20,201 bases of DNA from the NCBI GenBank assembly GCA_964354215.1, contig CAYGYT010000038.1, positions 1 through 20,201 of the forward strand. The letters are read 5' to 3'. The notes beneath the pieces are model-generated. The model was not told where the DNA came from and searched no databases. It saw only the letters and a program-made list of their open reading frames with translations. Of this stretch, positions 9,007 to 16,470 are shown in pieces. The stretch comes from CAVRZR01 sp964354215 (lineage in GTDB: Bacteria; Actinomycetota; Coriobacteriia; Anaerosomatales; CAVRZR01). Every line of letters begins with the position of its first letter. The stretch's first letter is position 1. The translations under genes were made by a program, and so were the position numbers.

Positions 9007-9309
9007 CTACTCTTCGGCGTGCCGCTGCGACATCTCTTGCATCTCGCCTTGCGGCTCGCAGCAGCACGCGGCCATGCCGTAGCCGTGATGATGGTGGCCC
9101 CTCCGCCACCCCATCCGGTGGTGTCTGCCGCCGCCCATCATTCCCTGTTTCCGCCCCCACATCGTCCCGAGCGTCGCCCCGAACATGAACGCGATGAGGA
9201 CTCCGAACATGGCCATCGGGATCGGCACGTAGAACATTCGCATGCCCTGGCAGCACTCCCCCTGGTCTTTCCCGCCGGACAGCCAGTCGGCCTTCATATG
9301 GTGACCCAT
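9007..9309 (-). CDS. Small His/Cys-rich single-span membrane protein
   Basis: I do not recognise this 100-residue protein. It has one clear hydrophobic helix (about residues 26-47, FYVPIPMAMFGVLIAFMFGA region). Before it come GHHMK and ECCQGM. After it comes a tail rich in Met, His and Cys: GMMGGGRHHRMGWRRGHHHH, then GMAACCCEP, ending with acidic and polar residues. The His, Cys and Met clusters on both sides of the membrane helix suggest binding of a soft or transition metal such as copper, nickel or zinc, but this is inference from composition. ATG 9309 is preceded by GGGAGG at good spacing and the stop is TAG at 9007-9009, which supports a real gene. Downstream pyruvate kinase is convergent, and a PAP2-like gene lies upstream on the same strand. 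Confidence 0.72.
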   Translation of the reverse strand: MGHHMKADWLSGGKDQGECCQGMRMFYVPIPMAMFGVLIAFMFGATLGTMWGRKQGMMGGGRHHRMGWRRGHHHHGYGMAACCCEPQGEMQEMSQRHAEE

Positions 9310-9422
9310 GACTGCCTCCCTTCGCTTGTGGATGCCTCACGGTTTCTTGCCCAGAGCGTCTATACCCGCCGTACTCACCGGAAGGAGTATCGGACGTTAA
9401 GCGTGAACGAGACGCGCCTTTG

Positions 9423-9447
9423 GGCAGACGGCCGACGCCAGTCCGCC
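9423..9447 (-). terminator. Hairpin just after the PAP2-like gene
   Basis: Directly after the TAA stop on the minus strand, GGCGGAC (9441-9447) can pair with GTCTGCC (9423-9429) over an 11-base loop, with one G-T pair. No T-run follows, so it is a weak terminator candidate at best. Confidence 0.3.
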
Positions 9448-10110
9448 TTACTCGCCCACGGCGCCCGATCCTACTCTGAGCAGCGGCTTCAACCAGTTGA
9501 ACATGCGGCCGCGGAAGTACTCGAAGTACACGAAGTAGCCGAGCAACAGACCTCCGACGATGTCGATCGAGTAGTGAGAGTGCGACGTCAGGAGGAAGAA
9601 GCACTCGGCGCCGAGCATCACGAGCAAGGCCCTCTTGATGCCGGGGGCGTCCTCCTTGTCGATGATCAGGTAGAACAGCAGCATGGTTGCAGCGTGACCG
9701 GAGGGGAACTCACCCCAATTGCGAACGCCTCCGACGTTGAAGTGAGTAGCCTCGTCATATGGCGCGGCGAGGGGCGTGAGCACCATTATCACCGCCCTGA
9801 ACAGCTCCATAAGGCCAAAAAGGGCGATGATCTCGGGGATTTCGCGCCAGTGCCGCCGCCGGAATGCATACACGCCGAGAAGAACCGCACCGCCGATGTA
9901 GATTGCTTCGACGACGAACTGCGTCCACGCGATATGTGGCAGCAACTGGAAGAGCAAGTCCGGCGGCTTCGGGCGATCGGGATAGAGCGACTGGATCGCG
10001 TTACTCGTGATGGTCTCCACCACGCCCGACAGCAGCATGATGAAGGCAGCGACCGCCAGCGCGCGCAGCCACTGCCGCCAGTCGATCGCATCCGGCTGTC
10101 GTTCGCTCAC
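9448..10110 (-). CDS. PAP2/sphingomyelin-synthase-like membrane phosphatase family protein
   Basis: The polytopic membrane protein of 220 residues (234 if TTG 10152 is used) has hydrophobic helices spread through its length. Two motifs of the PAP2 superfamily stand out: GEFPSGHAATM (about 9685-9715) and SHSHYSIDIVGG (about 9553-9588), supplying the catalytic His and Asp residues. The first PAP2 motif (KX6RP) is not evident. The HYSIDIVGG form is closer to the sphingomyelin-synthase-like branch, which moves phosphate head groups between lipids, than to classical phosphatidate phosphatases. The substrate is therefore unknown. The start is uncertain: GTG 10110 has a weak GGA four bases upstream, GTG 10119 and TTG 10152 are in frame, and none has a strong Shine-Dalgarno site. 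It lies divergent from the hemerythrin gene. Confidence 0.78.
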   Translation of the reverse strand: MSERQPDAIDWRQWLRALAVAAFIMLLSGVVETITSNAIQSLYPDRPKPPDLLFQLLPHIAWTQFVVEAIYIGGAVLLGVYAFRRRHWREIPEIIALFGLMELFRAVIMVLTPLAAPYDEATHFNVGGVRNWGEFPSGHAATMLLFYLIIDKEDAPGIKRALLVMLGAECFFLLTSHSHYSIDIVGGLLLGYFVYFEYFRGRMFNWLKPLLRVGSGAVGE

Positions 10111-10275
10111 GTCGTCCACGAGTAGAACGTGCGCAGATTGCTTGTTCCGCAAACAGAGGTGGGTCGTTCACGCTGGGAGGGGGAATACTTCGAGCGTTAC
10201 TTCGAGCGGCCCGCGCCGTGACCAAGAGCAGCCGCAGGCGATGGCGGCCGCGGCCACCTGATTGGAGATGCCGTT

Positions 10276-10842
10276 GTGGTAGACAGACTCAGCGCGATCG
10301 GCAGTCTCATGACCGAGCACCGACTCATCGAGCGGGTGATCCGCGACGTGCAGGGCCAGCTCGACCGCTTCGAAGCGGATGACCGCCTGGATGCCGCGTA
10401 CGTCTACACGGCCGTCGACTTCCTTCGGACCTACGCGGACCGATGCCACCACGGCAAGGAAGAGGACATCCTGTTCCGCGACCTCGAGGCGAGACCGCTA
10501 GCCTCCGCGCACGCCGAGATGATGCACGCGCTCGTCACGGATCACGTGTGGGCGCGAGGAACCACGAGGGCTCTCATCGAGGCCACCGACCGCTATGCGG
10601 CGGGTGAGCACGAGGCCGCCCACGAGGCTCGTGCTCTCATGCGCGCGCTCGCTGACTTCTACCCCGGCCATATCGAACGGGAGGACCACGGGTTCTTCAA
10701 GCCGGCGATCGAGTACTTCACTCCCCAAGAGCGTGAGGCCATGGCCGAGGAGTTCCGCGAATTCGACCGGCTTCTCATCCACGAGAGGTACCTGCGGCTC
10801 GCTGAGGACCTCGAGTCACAGCACGGCCTTTCGGCTAGCTGA
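10276..10842 (+). CDS. Hemerythrin HHE-domain protein
   Basis: The 188-residue all-helical protein has the diiron ligand pattern of hemerythrin-like domains. H15 sits in helix one (MTEHRLIE), then H59 and E63 in HHGKEEDILF, H90 in TDHVWARG, and H132, E136 and H138 in HIEREDHGFF. The two HxxxEDxxxF segments are the family signature. Such proteins bind O2, NO or act in iron or oxidative-stress handling; which one is not visible. The start is GTG 10276 with GGAG 8 bases upstream. The following adenosine-specific kinase gene is on the same strand, 59 bases on, but a strong palindrome lies between them. In a likely anaerobe an oxygen-sensing or oxygen-scavenging role is plausible by inference. Confidence 0.9.
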   Translation: MVDRLSAIGSLMTEHRLIERVIRDVQGQLDRFEADDRLDAAYVYTAVDFLRTYADRCHHGKEEDILFRDLEARPLASAHAEMMHALVTDHVWARGTTRALIEATDRYAAGEHEAAHEARALMRALADFYPGHIEREDHGFFKPAIEYFTPQEREAMAEEFREFDRLLIHERYLRLAEDLESQHGLSAS

Positions 10843-10844
10843 GA

Positions 10845-10875
10845 TATGCTCGGCGTGTGCCTCGGCGAGGCACAC
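10845..10875 (+). promoter_or_regulatory. 21-base perfect palindrome with -10-like box before the adenosine-specific kinase gene
   Basis: GTGTGCCTCG and CGAGGCACAC flank a single G (10855-10875), a perfect inverted repeat with 10-base arms. Just before it is TATGCT (10845-10850), a possible -10 box, which would put the transcription start inside the palindrome. This is the usual place for a repressor operator. No clear -35 box is seen. As RNA it would form a 9-pair stem with a 3-base loop, so a terminator for the hemerythrin gene is the alternative, though no T-run follows. Confidence 0.5.
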
Positions 10876-10901
10876 AGCATCCCGGACAGGAGTGAGCACG
10901 C

Positions 10902-11387
10902 ATGCAGCTGGAGAATGTCACCATCGAGAGGCCCGAAGCGGCGGGCATCATCATCGGCCAGTCGCACTTCATCAAGACCGTCGAGGACATCCATGAGGCG
11001 ATGGTCGGCGCCGTGCCGGGCATCAAGTTCGGGCTGGCGTTCTGTGAAGCCTCGGGAGATCGGCTCGTGCGCACGAGCGGCACGGACGACGCGATGATCG
11101 AGTGCGCCGCGCGAAATGCCCTCGCGATCGGGGCGGGGCACGTCTTCGTCGTCATGCTCGCCGAGGGCTTCTATCCCATCAACGTCCTCAACGCGCTCAA
11201 GATGGTGCCTGAGGTCTGCCGCATCTTCTGCGCCACCGCCAACCCTCTTGAGGTCGTGGTCGCCGAGAGCGAGCAGGGTCGCGGCGTGCTCGGCGTCATC
11301 GACGGCTTCTCACCTCTGGGCGTCGAGGACGAGCACGGTGTCGCGTGGCGCAAAGGCCTGCTCCGCACCATCGGCTACAAGTTGTAG
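10902..11387 (+). CDS. Adenosine-specific kinase family protein
   Basis: The 161-residue product matches the adenosine-specific kinase family (Pfam PF04008 type) in length and along its sequence. It shows ENVTIERPEAAGIIIGQSHF at the N-terminus, the central GIKFGLAFCEASGDRLVR, GTDDAMIECAARNALAIGAG, HVFVVMLAEGFYPINVLNAL, CRIFCATANPLEVVVAE and the C-terminal GVLGVIDGFSPLGVE. Archaeal members bind adenosine and nucleotides in a trimer. The name rests on that family; the cell role here is unproven. Start ATG 10902 has AGGAG about 10 bases upstream. A perfect palindrome sits just upstream and may control it. It converges on the ABC exporter operon, 100 bases away. Confidence 0.92.
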   Translation: MQLENVTIERPEAAGIIIGQSHFIKTVEDIHEAMVGAVPGIKFGLAFCEASGDRLVRTSGTDDAMIECAARNALAIGAGHVFVVMLAEGFYPINVLNALKMVPEVCRIFCATANPLEVVVAESEQGRGVLGVIDGFSPLGVEDEHGVAWRKGLLRTIGYKL

Positions 11388-11487
11388 TGCTCGAGCCGTC
11401 GCTGCAGGGCCTCGGCGACTGCCGTGCGTTCGGCGCCGATCGCTCGGGCTCCGCGGTGGCCGCTACTCTGGCCGCATCCGTACGGCG

Positions 11488-13536
11488 CTACACCGCTTCG
11501 TCGTAGGCCTCGACGAACTGGCTGTTGTACAGATCGCAGTAGAAGCCCTGACGCGCCATGAGCTCGCCGTGGTTGCCCTGCTCGATGATGCGACCGTGGT
11601 CCATGACGATGATCGTCTCGGCGTGCCGGATGGTGGACAAGCGGTGGGCGATCACGAAGCTCGTGCGGCCCTTCATGAGTTTGGCCATCGCGCGCTGGAT
11701 CATGACCTCGGTACGCGTATCGACCGAGCTCGTGGCCTCGTCGAGGATGAGCACCTCGGGGTCGGCGAGGAAGGCGCGCGCGATCGTGAGCAGCTGACGC
11801 TCGCCCGCCGAGATGTTCGACGCGTCATCGTTGAGCATCGTGTCGTAGCCCAGCGGCAGCGTCCGGACGAAGTGGTCGACGTAGGCAGCCTGGGCGGCGG
11901 CGAGGATCTCGTCTTCGGCGGCACCCTCTCGGCCATACGCGATGTTCTCGCGGATCGTCCCGTTGAAGAGCCACGTGTCTTGCAGCACCATGCCGAAGTT
12001 GTGGCGCAGCTCGTCGCGGGTCAAGTCGCGGGTGTCCACGCCATCGATGGTGATCGAGCCGTTGTCAATCTCGTAGAAGCGCATCAAGAGGTTCACGAGC
12101 GTCGTCTTCCCAGCGCCCGTGGGGCCAACGATAGCGACCGTGCTGCCCGGCCTCGCGTCGAGCGACAGGTCCTCGATGAGCGGGGTGTCGGGCTCGTAGC
12201 GGAACGAGACGTTGTCGATCACGATGTGGCCCGAGATGTGGCCCGCCACCTGGGCGAGCTTGACCGGTGCGGCGGTGTCCGGGATCTCCTCGGCTTCGTC
12301 GAGGAGCTCGAAGACCCGCTCGGCGGAGGCGACAGTGGACTGCAGAACGTTCGCGATGCTCGCCGTCTGCGCGATGGGCTGCGTGAACTGCCGCGAGTAC
12401 TGGATGAAGGCCTGCACGTCGCCGAGCGAGAGCCTGCCGTTTGCCACCATGAGTCCGCCGATGACGGCGATCGCGACGTAGTTCAGGTTGTTGATGAAGT
12501 TCATCGCCGGCATGATGATTCCCGAGATGAACTGCGCCTTGAAGCTCGCGTCGTAGAGGCGCTCGTTCTCGGCGTCGAAGACTCGAATCGCCTCTTCCTG
12601 CCTGCCGAAGACCTTCACGATCGAGTGCCCGGTGTGCATCTCCTCGACGTGACCGTTGAGCTTGCCGGTGCGCTCCCACTGCGCGGCGAACTGCTTCTGT
12701 GACTGCTTGGCGATCAGTACCGTGACGAGGATCGACAGCGGGATCGTCAGGAGCGACACGGCTGCGAGCAGCGGCGAGATCGAGATCATCATGATCAGCA
12801 CGCCGATGATGGTGAGCACCGCGGTGATGATCTGCGTGAGGCTTTGCTGCAGCGTCTGCGCGATGTTGTCGATGTCGTTGGTCACGCGCGAGAGGATGTC
12901 GCCTCGCGGGTTGGCGTCGAAGTACTTGAGCGGCAACCGAGCGAGCTTCTCATCGACCTGTTTGCGCATGTTGTAGATGATCTTCTGGGCCACGCCCGCC
13001 ATAAGGTAGGCCTGGCCCCACATGAAGATGGCGCTCAGGAGGTAGATGAGGGCCACCAGGGCGAGTATCCGATGGAGCTCGTCGAAGTTCACGCCCTCGC
13101 CAGGGGTCACGTCCATGCTCGCAAGCATGTCCGCCTGGTTGGTCTTGCCAGCCGCCCGCAACGCGGCGACCGCCTGATCCTGAGTCATGGGCTCGCCCGT
13201 CAGGGGATTCACGGCGGGGATCTGCTTGCCCGCGACACCTTCGAAGACGACGTTGGTGGCGTTGCCGAGCATCTTGGGGCCCAGCACGCTGAAGAAGACG
13301 CTCACCGCGCCGAGCACGAGCACGAGCACGATGACGGCCACCTGTGGCCGCATGTAGCCCCCGAGGCGCTTGAGCGATCCCTTGAAGTCCCTCGCCTTGG
13401 CGGTGGGCAGTGCCATGCCTAGATGCGCGCCGGGGCCGAAGCCACGCCCGCCACCGGGTCCTGCTCCGCGGGCGGGGGTCGCGGCGGGTTCGCTCGGCGC
13501 GCCTGCGGGTGCTTTGGTTTCGTTTCGATCGCTCAC
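11488..13536 (-). CDS. ABC exporter half, canonical ATPase site
   Basis: This 682-residue protein fuses a six-helix exporter membrane domain (about residues 60-410) with an ATPase domain (about 435-682). Walker A is GPTGAGKTTL (near residue 470), the signature is the variant ISAGERQLL (near 575), and Walker B is VLILDEATSSVD (near 600) with the catalytic Glu present, followed by the H-loop region VIAHRLSTIRHAE. A loop of about 70 residues separates the first two membrane helices. The N-terminus has a Gly/Pro/Ala-rich soluble lead. The start is GTG 13536, which overlaps the TGA of the upstream partner by 4 bases (GTGA), and GAGGAGG sits just before it. With its partner it should form a heterodimeric multidrug exporter of the LmrCD or TM287/288 kind. 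The exported substrate is unknown. Confidence 0.93.
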   Translation of the reverse strand: MSDRNETKAPAGAPSEPAATPARGAGPGGGRGFGPGAHLGMALPTAKARDFKGSLKRLGGYMRPQVAVIVLVLVLGAVSVFFSVLGPKMLGNATNVVFEGVAGKQIPAVNPLTGEPMTQDQAVAALRAAGKTNQADMLASMDVTPGEGVNFDELHRILALVALIYLLSAIFMWGQAYLMAGVAQKIIYNMRKQVDEKLARLPLKYFDANPRGDILSRVTNDIDNIAQTLQQSLTQIITAVLTIIGVLIMMISISPLLAAVSLLTIPLSILVTVLIAKQSQKQFAAQWERTGKLNGHVEEMHTGHSIVKVFGRQEEAIRVFDAENERLYDASFKAQFISGIIMPAMNFINNLNYVAIAVIGGLMVANGRLSLGDVQAFIQYSRQFTQPIAQTASIANVLQSTVASAERVFELLDEAEEIPDTAAPVKLAQVAGHISGHIVIDNVSFRYEPDTPLIEDLSLDARPGSTVAIVGPTGAGKTTLVNLLMRFYEIDNGSITIDGVDTRDLTRDELRHNFGMVLQDTWLFNGTIRENIAYGREGAAEDEILAAAQAAYVDHFVRTLPLGYDTMLNDDASNISAGERQLLTIARAFLADPEVLILDEATSSVDTRTEVMIQRAMAKLMKGRTSFVIAHRLSTIRHAETIIVMDHGRIIEQGNHGELMARQGFYCDLYNSQFVEAYDEAV

Positions 13537-15260
13537 GCGACCTCCTCCTCGCTAAGCTGCGAGTAGACGATCTCGCGATATGTTTCACAGGTGTCCATCA
13601 GCTCGTGGTGCGTCCCGATGCCAACGACCCGTCCGGCGTCCATGACGACGATCCGGTCGGCGTCCATGATGGTTCCGACACGCTGAGCGACGATGATCAC
13701 GGTCGCCTCGGCGGTCTCGTGTTTGAGCGCGGCCCGAAGGCGCGAATCGGTCTTGAAGTCGAGTGCCGAGAAGCTGTCGTCGAACACGTAGACCTCTGGC
13801 CTCTTCACGAGGGCCCGCGCGATCGCCAGACGCTGGCGCTGACCGCCCGAGACGTTCGCACCGCCCTGAGAGATGGACGCCTCAAGACCCTCGGGCATTT
13901 CGGACACGAAGTCCTTGGACTGGGACACCTGGAGCGCGCGCCACATCTCGGTTTCGCTCGCATCCTCCTTGCCGTAGCGCAGGTTGCTCGCGATCGTGCC
14001 GCCGAACAGGAAGGCCTTCTGCGGGACGAAGCCGATCTTGCTCCACAGCCTCTCCCGTTCCATGTCGCGAATGTCTACGCCGTCGATCAGCACGGTGCCG
14101 CCGGTGACGTCGTAGAAGCGCGGGATCAGGTTGATGAGCGTGGACTTGCCGCTTCCCGTGCTGCCGACGATCGCGGTGACCTCGCCTGGCGATGCGGAGA
14201 ACGAGACGGCGCACAGCACCGACTCCTCGGCACCGGGGTAGCGGAACTCGACGTTGCGGAACTCGATGCACCCGCGGATGTCGGTCTCGGCGACGGGCAC
14301 GGCCGGGTCGTTCACCGATGGCTCAGTGTCGAGCACTTCTTTGATGCGCGCACCCGAAGCTGCTGCTCGCGGCACCATCACGAACATCAGGACCGCCATC
14401 ATGACCGACATGAGGATCTGCATGATGTAGGCGAGGAACGCAGTCAGGTTGCCGATGGGCATGCCGGCGTCGACACGGTACGCGCCGAACCAGATGATCG
14501 CAATCGTCGAGAAGTTGAAGATGCCCATGAGCAGCGGCATCATCAGCGCAAAGAGGCGGGTCACTTGCAGCTGTGTCTGAGTGAGGTCCGTGTTGGCCGC
14601 GTCGAAGCGGCGCTCCTCGTAGTCGTTGCGCACGAACGCGCGGATGACCCGGATGCCCGAGAGCTTCTCGCGCATGACCTGGTTCACGCGGTCGATCTTC
14701 TTCTGCATCGACTGAAACAGCGGAAGAGCGCGGCGCAGCATCAGTCCGATGATCACGGCCATGAGCGGGACGATGAACACGAGCATGGACGAGAGCTTCA
14801 CGTCCTGGCGCATCGCCATGACGACGCCGCCGATCATCATCACCGGCGCGAGAATCATGATGTTGAGCCCCATCGCGACGAGCATCTGGACTTGCTGGAC
14901 GTCGTTGGTGTTGCGTGTGATGAGCGACGGCGCGCCGAAGATGTTGACCTCGGACTGCGAGAAGCTCTCGACCGTGCGGAAGATCGCGCTGCGCACATCG
15001 CGCCCGAACGCCATGGCGGTCTTGGAGCCCCAGTACACCGCGATGATGGACGCGACGCCCAGCAGCAAGGTGACTATCAGCATGAGCCCGCCGGTGCGCC
15101 AAATGTAGGGGATGTCGCCCTTCGCCACGCCGTTGTTGATGATGTCGGCGTTCAGGTTCGGCAGGTACAGAGTCGTGATGGCCTGCACGAACACCAGAAC
15201 GACGACGACCGCGATCTGCGTTCTGTAGGGCGACAGGTATGTCTTGAGCAGCTGGATCAT
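13533..15260 (-). CDS. ABC exporter half, degenerate ATPase site
   Basis: This 575-residue protein has six membrane helices (about 15-300) and an ATPase domain (about 335-575). Walker A is GSTGSGKSTL (near residue 365) and the signature VSGGQRQRLA (near 470) is canonical. Walker B reads VYVFDDSFSALD, with Asp where the catalytic Glu should be. That makes its own Walker site degenerate, as in the inactive site of heterodimeric exporters, while its signature completes the active site of the partner encoded by the next gene. ATG 15260 is preceded by GGGAGGG. The gene lies 15 bases after marR and overlaps the next gene by 4 bases, so all three are almost certainly one operon. Confidence 0.93.
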   Translation of the reverse strand: MIQLLKTYLSPYRTQIAVVVVLVFVQAITTLYLPNLNADIINNGVAKGDIPYIWRTGGLMLIVTLLLGVASIIAVYWGSKTAMAFGRDVRSAIFRTVESFSQSEVNIFGAPSLITRNTNDVQQVQMLVAMGLNIMILAPVMMIGGVVMAMRQDVKLSSMLVFIVPLMAVIIGLMLRRALPLFQSMQKKIDRVNQVMREKLSGIRVIRAFVRNDYEERRFDAANTDLTQTQLQVTRLFALMMPLLMGIFNFSTIAIIWFGAYRVDAGMPIGNLTAFLAYIMQILMSVMMAVLMFVMVPRAAASGARIKEVLDTEPSVNDPAVPVAETDIRGCIEFRNVEFRYPGAEESVLCAVSFSASPGEVTAIVGSTGSGKSTLINLIPRFYDVTGGTVLIDGVDIRDMERERLWSKIGFVPQKAFLFGGTIASNLRYGKEDASETEMWRALQVSQSKDFVSEMPEGLEASISQGGANVSGGQRQRLAIARALVKRPEVYVFDDSFSALDFKTDSRLRAALKHETAEATVIIVAQRVGTIMDADRIVVMDAGRVVGIGTHHELMDTCETYREIVYSQLSEEEVA

Positions 15261-15275
15261 GCGTGCAGGCCCTCC

Positions 15276-15818
15276 CTAGTGGGCTTCCGTGAGCGGCTCG
15301 AGCGGACTGTGGGCGTGCGTGGATTCCCCCAGCGCAGCCACGATGTTGTCGTTCAGGGCACCGAGCAGACGCACGAGTTCGGCCTGGTCCTTCTCGGACA
15401 GCGGGCCGATGACCTCGGTGACCATCTCGTCGAGCATACGGCGCATCTCCCGATGCAGCGCCGAGCCTGCCTCCGTGAGGTAGATGCGCGTGTAGCGCTG
15501 ATCGCGCTCGTCGCTGCGCCGCTCGATCAGACCCGACTTCTCCATCTTCTGCAGCATGACCGTGACCGTGGGGCGCGTGACTTTGAGCTGTTCGGCGAGA
15601 TCGCGCTGCGTGATTCCGTCGTTGCGGGCGAGCTCTCTCAGGCAGAAGGCCTGGCCCGGGTGCGCTCCGTGTTCCCCGAGCTTGCGCGACATAAGCTGGC
15701 GATTCGAGTGCATCACCTGATGGAATGCGGCGAACACTTGCTGGGGCAGCGGGCGCGCCTGGTCGTTCGGGGGGTGACTCGTCACGTGATCTCCGCCACG
15801 AAGCAGGTCGTCGTGCAT
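15276..15818 (-). CDS. MarR family transcriptional regulator
   Basis: The 180-residue protein has a MarR winged-helix domain: a dimerisation helix (QQVFAAFHQVMHSNRQLMSR), the helix-turn-helix ITQRDLAEQLKVTRPTVTVML (about residues 80-100), the wing with IERRSDERDQRYTRIYLTEAG, and a C-terminal helix. The DxRD-like segment in the wing is typical of the family. As the first gene of the marR-ABC-ABC operon it most likely represses that operon and is relieved by a ligand that the pump exports; this is family-based inference. Start ATG 15818 has AGAGGA upstream; an in-frame GTG 33 bases on with a GGAG before it is an alternative. Confidence 0.92.
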   Translation of the reverse strand: MHDDLLRGGDHVTSHPPNDQARPLPQQVFAAFHQVMHSNRQLMSRKLGEHGAHPGQAFCLRELARNDGITQRDLAEQLKVTRPTVTVMLQKMEKSGLIERRSDERDQRYTRIYLTEAGSALHREMRRMLDEMVTEVIGPLSEKDQAELVRLLGALNDNIVAALGESTHAHSPLEPLTEAH

Positions 15819-15892
15819 AGCGGTTTGTCCTCTCGGAACGGGTTGAAGCGGTTCGGAGCGTCGGCGTCTGCCGACGATCCGAGAGAGAGCAA

Positions 15893-15921
15893 GTTAGCTG
15901 CCAAATGATTAGCACACTAAC
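15893..15921 (-). promoter_or_regulatory. Inverted repeats in an AT-rich patch: likely MarR operator and operon promoter
   Basis: In an otherwise GC-rich region, TTAG-CACA-CTAA (15909-15920) forms a short inverted repeat, nested in a larger GTTAG (15893-15897) / CTAAC (15917-15921) repeat. On the minus strand the sequence TGTGCTAATCAT could serve as an extended -10 box for the marR operon, which starts about 75 bases downstream. A MarR dimer bound here would block it. This is inferred from position and symmetry. Confidence 0.55.
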
Positions 15922-16037
15922 GGAATGGGAGCAACCATAGGCCCCCATCGTGACGGCGGCGACTGCCGCGGCCGAACGGTCTCAGGCGAGTTCGGGGATC
16001 CCTCCGGTGCGCTGCAGCACCGCTCGGGTGGCGCTCG

Positions 16038-16337
16038 TCAGGCGTCTGACCGCGTGTCGAACGGTCCGAAGAACGAGGGGTGTGACGCCGGCGTGCCGTA
16101 CGGCACGTATGCAACGCGGTCGCCCGGTCTGACCACGGAGTCCAGGCCGGCAATCCGGTTGTTGTGGAACACGCCTTCGATTTGATCGACCGGTAGCCCG
16201 AGCTGCTCGGCAAGTTCTCCTGCGGGCATCCCGCCCGAGGGGACGTCCACGCTCAGCGTCGAGGGAAGCCCCTGTTCGCGGCGCGACGAGTGGAGGAACG
16301 CGAGCATGCGCACGGTGGCTTGGGAGTCGTGAGACAC
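16038..16337 (-). CDS. MoaD/ThiS-like ubiquitin-fold protein without Gly-Gly tail (copy B)
   Basis: This 99-residue protein is a paralogue of the one at 17044-17349: over about 87 aligned positions without gaps roughly 42 are identical by hand count. Shared blocks are GLP-x-T, the GM-x-A-x-ELA-x-x-L-x-LP stretch, IEGVF-x-N, PGD-x-VA and VPYGTP. The pattern of an N-terminal strand, a helix with ELAEQLGLP, and a late PGDRVAYVP strand fits a beta-grasp (MoaD/ThiS) fold. The C-terminus ends FGPFDTRSDA with no Gly-Gly, so ordinary thiocarboxylate chemistry is not expected. The start is GTG 16337, with AAAGGA 7 bases upstream; ATG 16352 is also in frame. It follows the nitroreductase on the same strand, 133 bases later. 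Function unknown. Confidence 0.75.
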   Translation of the reverse strand: MSHDSQATVRMLAFLHSSRREQGLPSTLSVDVPSGGMPAGELAEQLGLPVDQIEGVFHNNRIAGLDSVVRPGDRVAYVPYGTPASHPSFFGPFDTRSDA

Positions 16338-16470
16338 GCGAGATCCTTTCATCGGTCGCCCCACGGCTAGCGAGCGCCGAGCCAGCCGACCCCACCCCGC
16401 GCAGTGCGGTCTTGCGCGCCGCGCGTCCTGCCCGCGGACCACTCGAGCTCCGAGGCGTCCGCCCGTGCGC

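Noticed and set aside
11375..11490. A minus-strand frame ending in a plausible C-terminus (AVAEALQRRLEHYNL)
   Set aside because: There is no ATG, GTG or TTG start in the space after the ABC gene stop, and it overlaps the end of the adenosine-specific kinase gene; probably chance or a tiny remnant.
13410..15908. A long plus-strand open frame of over 800 codons
   Set aside because: It lies antisense to the marR and first ABC genes, has a highly skewed His/Asp/Arg/Glu composition and no domain; such frames arise from GC-rich codon use on the other strand.
15982..16037. A coding-like C-terminus (TRAVLQRTGGIPELA) just after MoaD-like copy B on the minus strand
   Set aside because: Upstream this frame is a shadow of copy B with no start of its own and no family; too short to support a gene.
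16095..16108. GTGCCGTACGGCAC palindrome
   Set aside because: It lies inside the coding sequence for the conserved VPYGTP motif of copy B, so it is explained by the protein.
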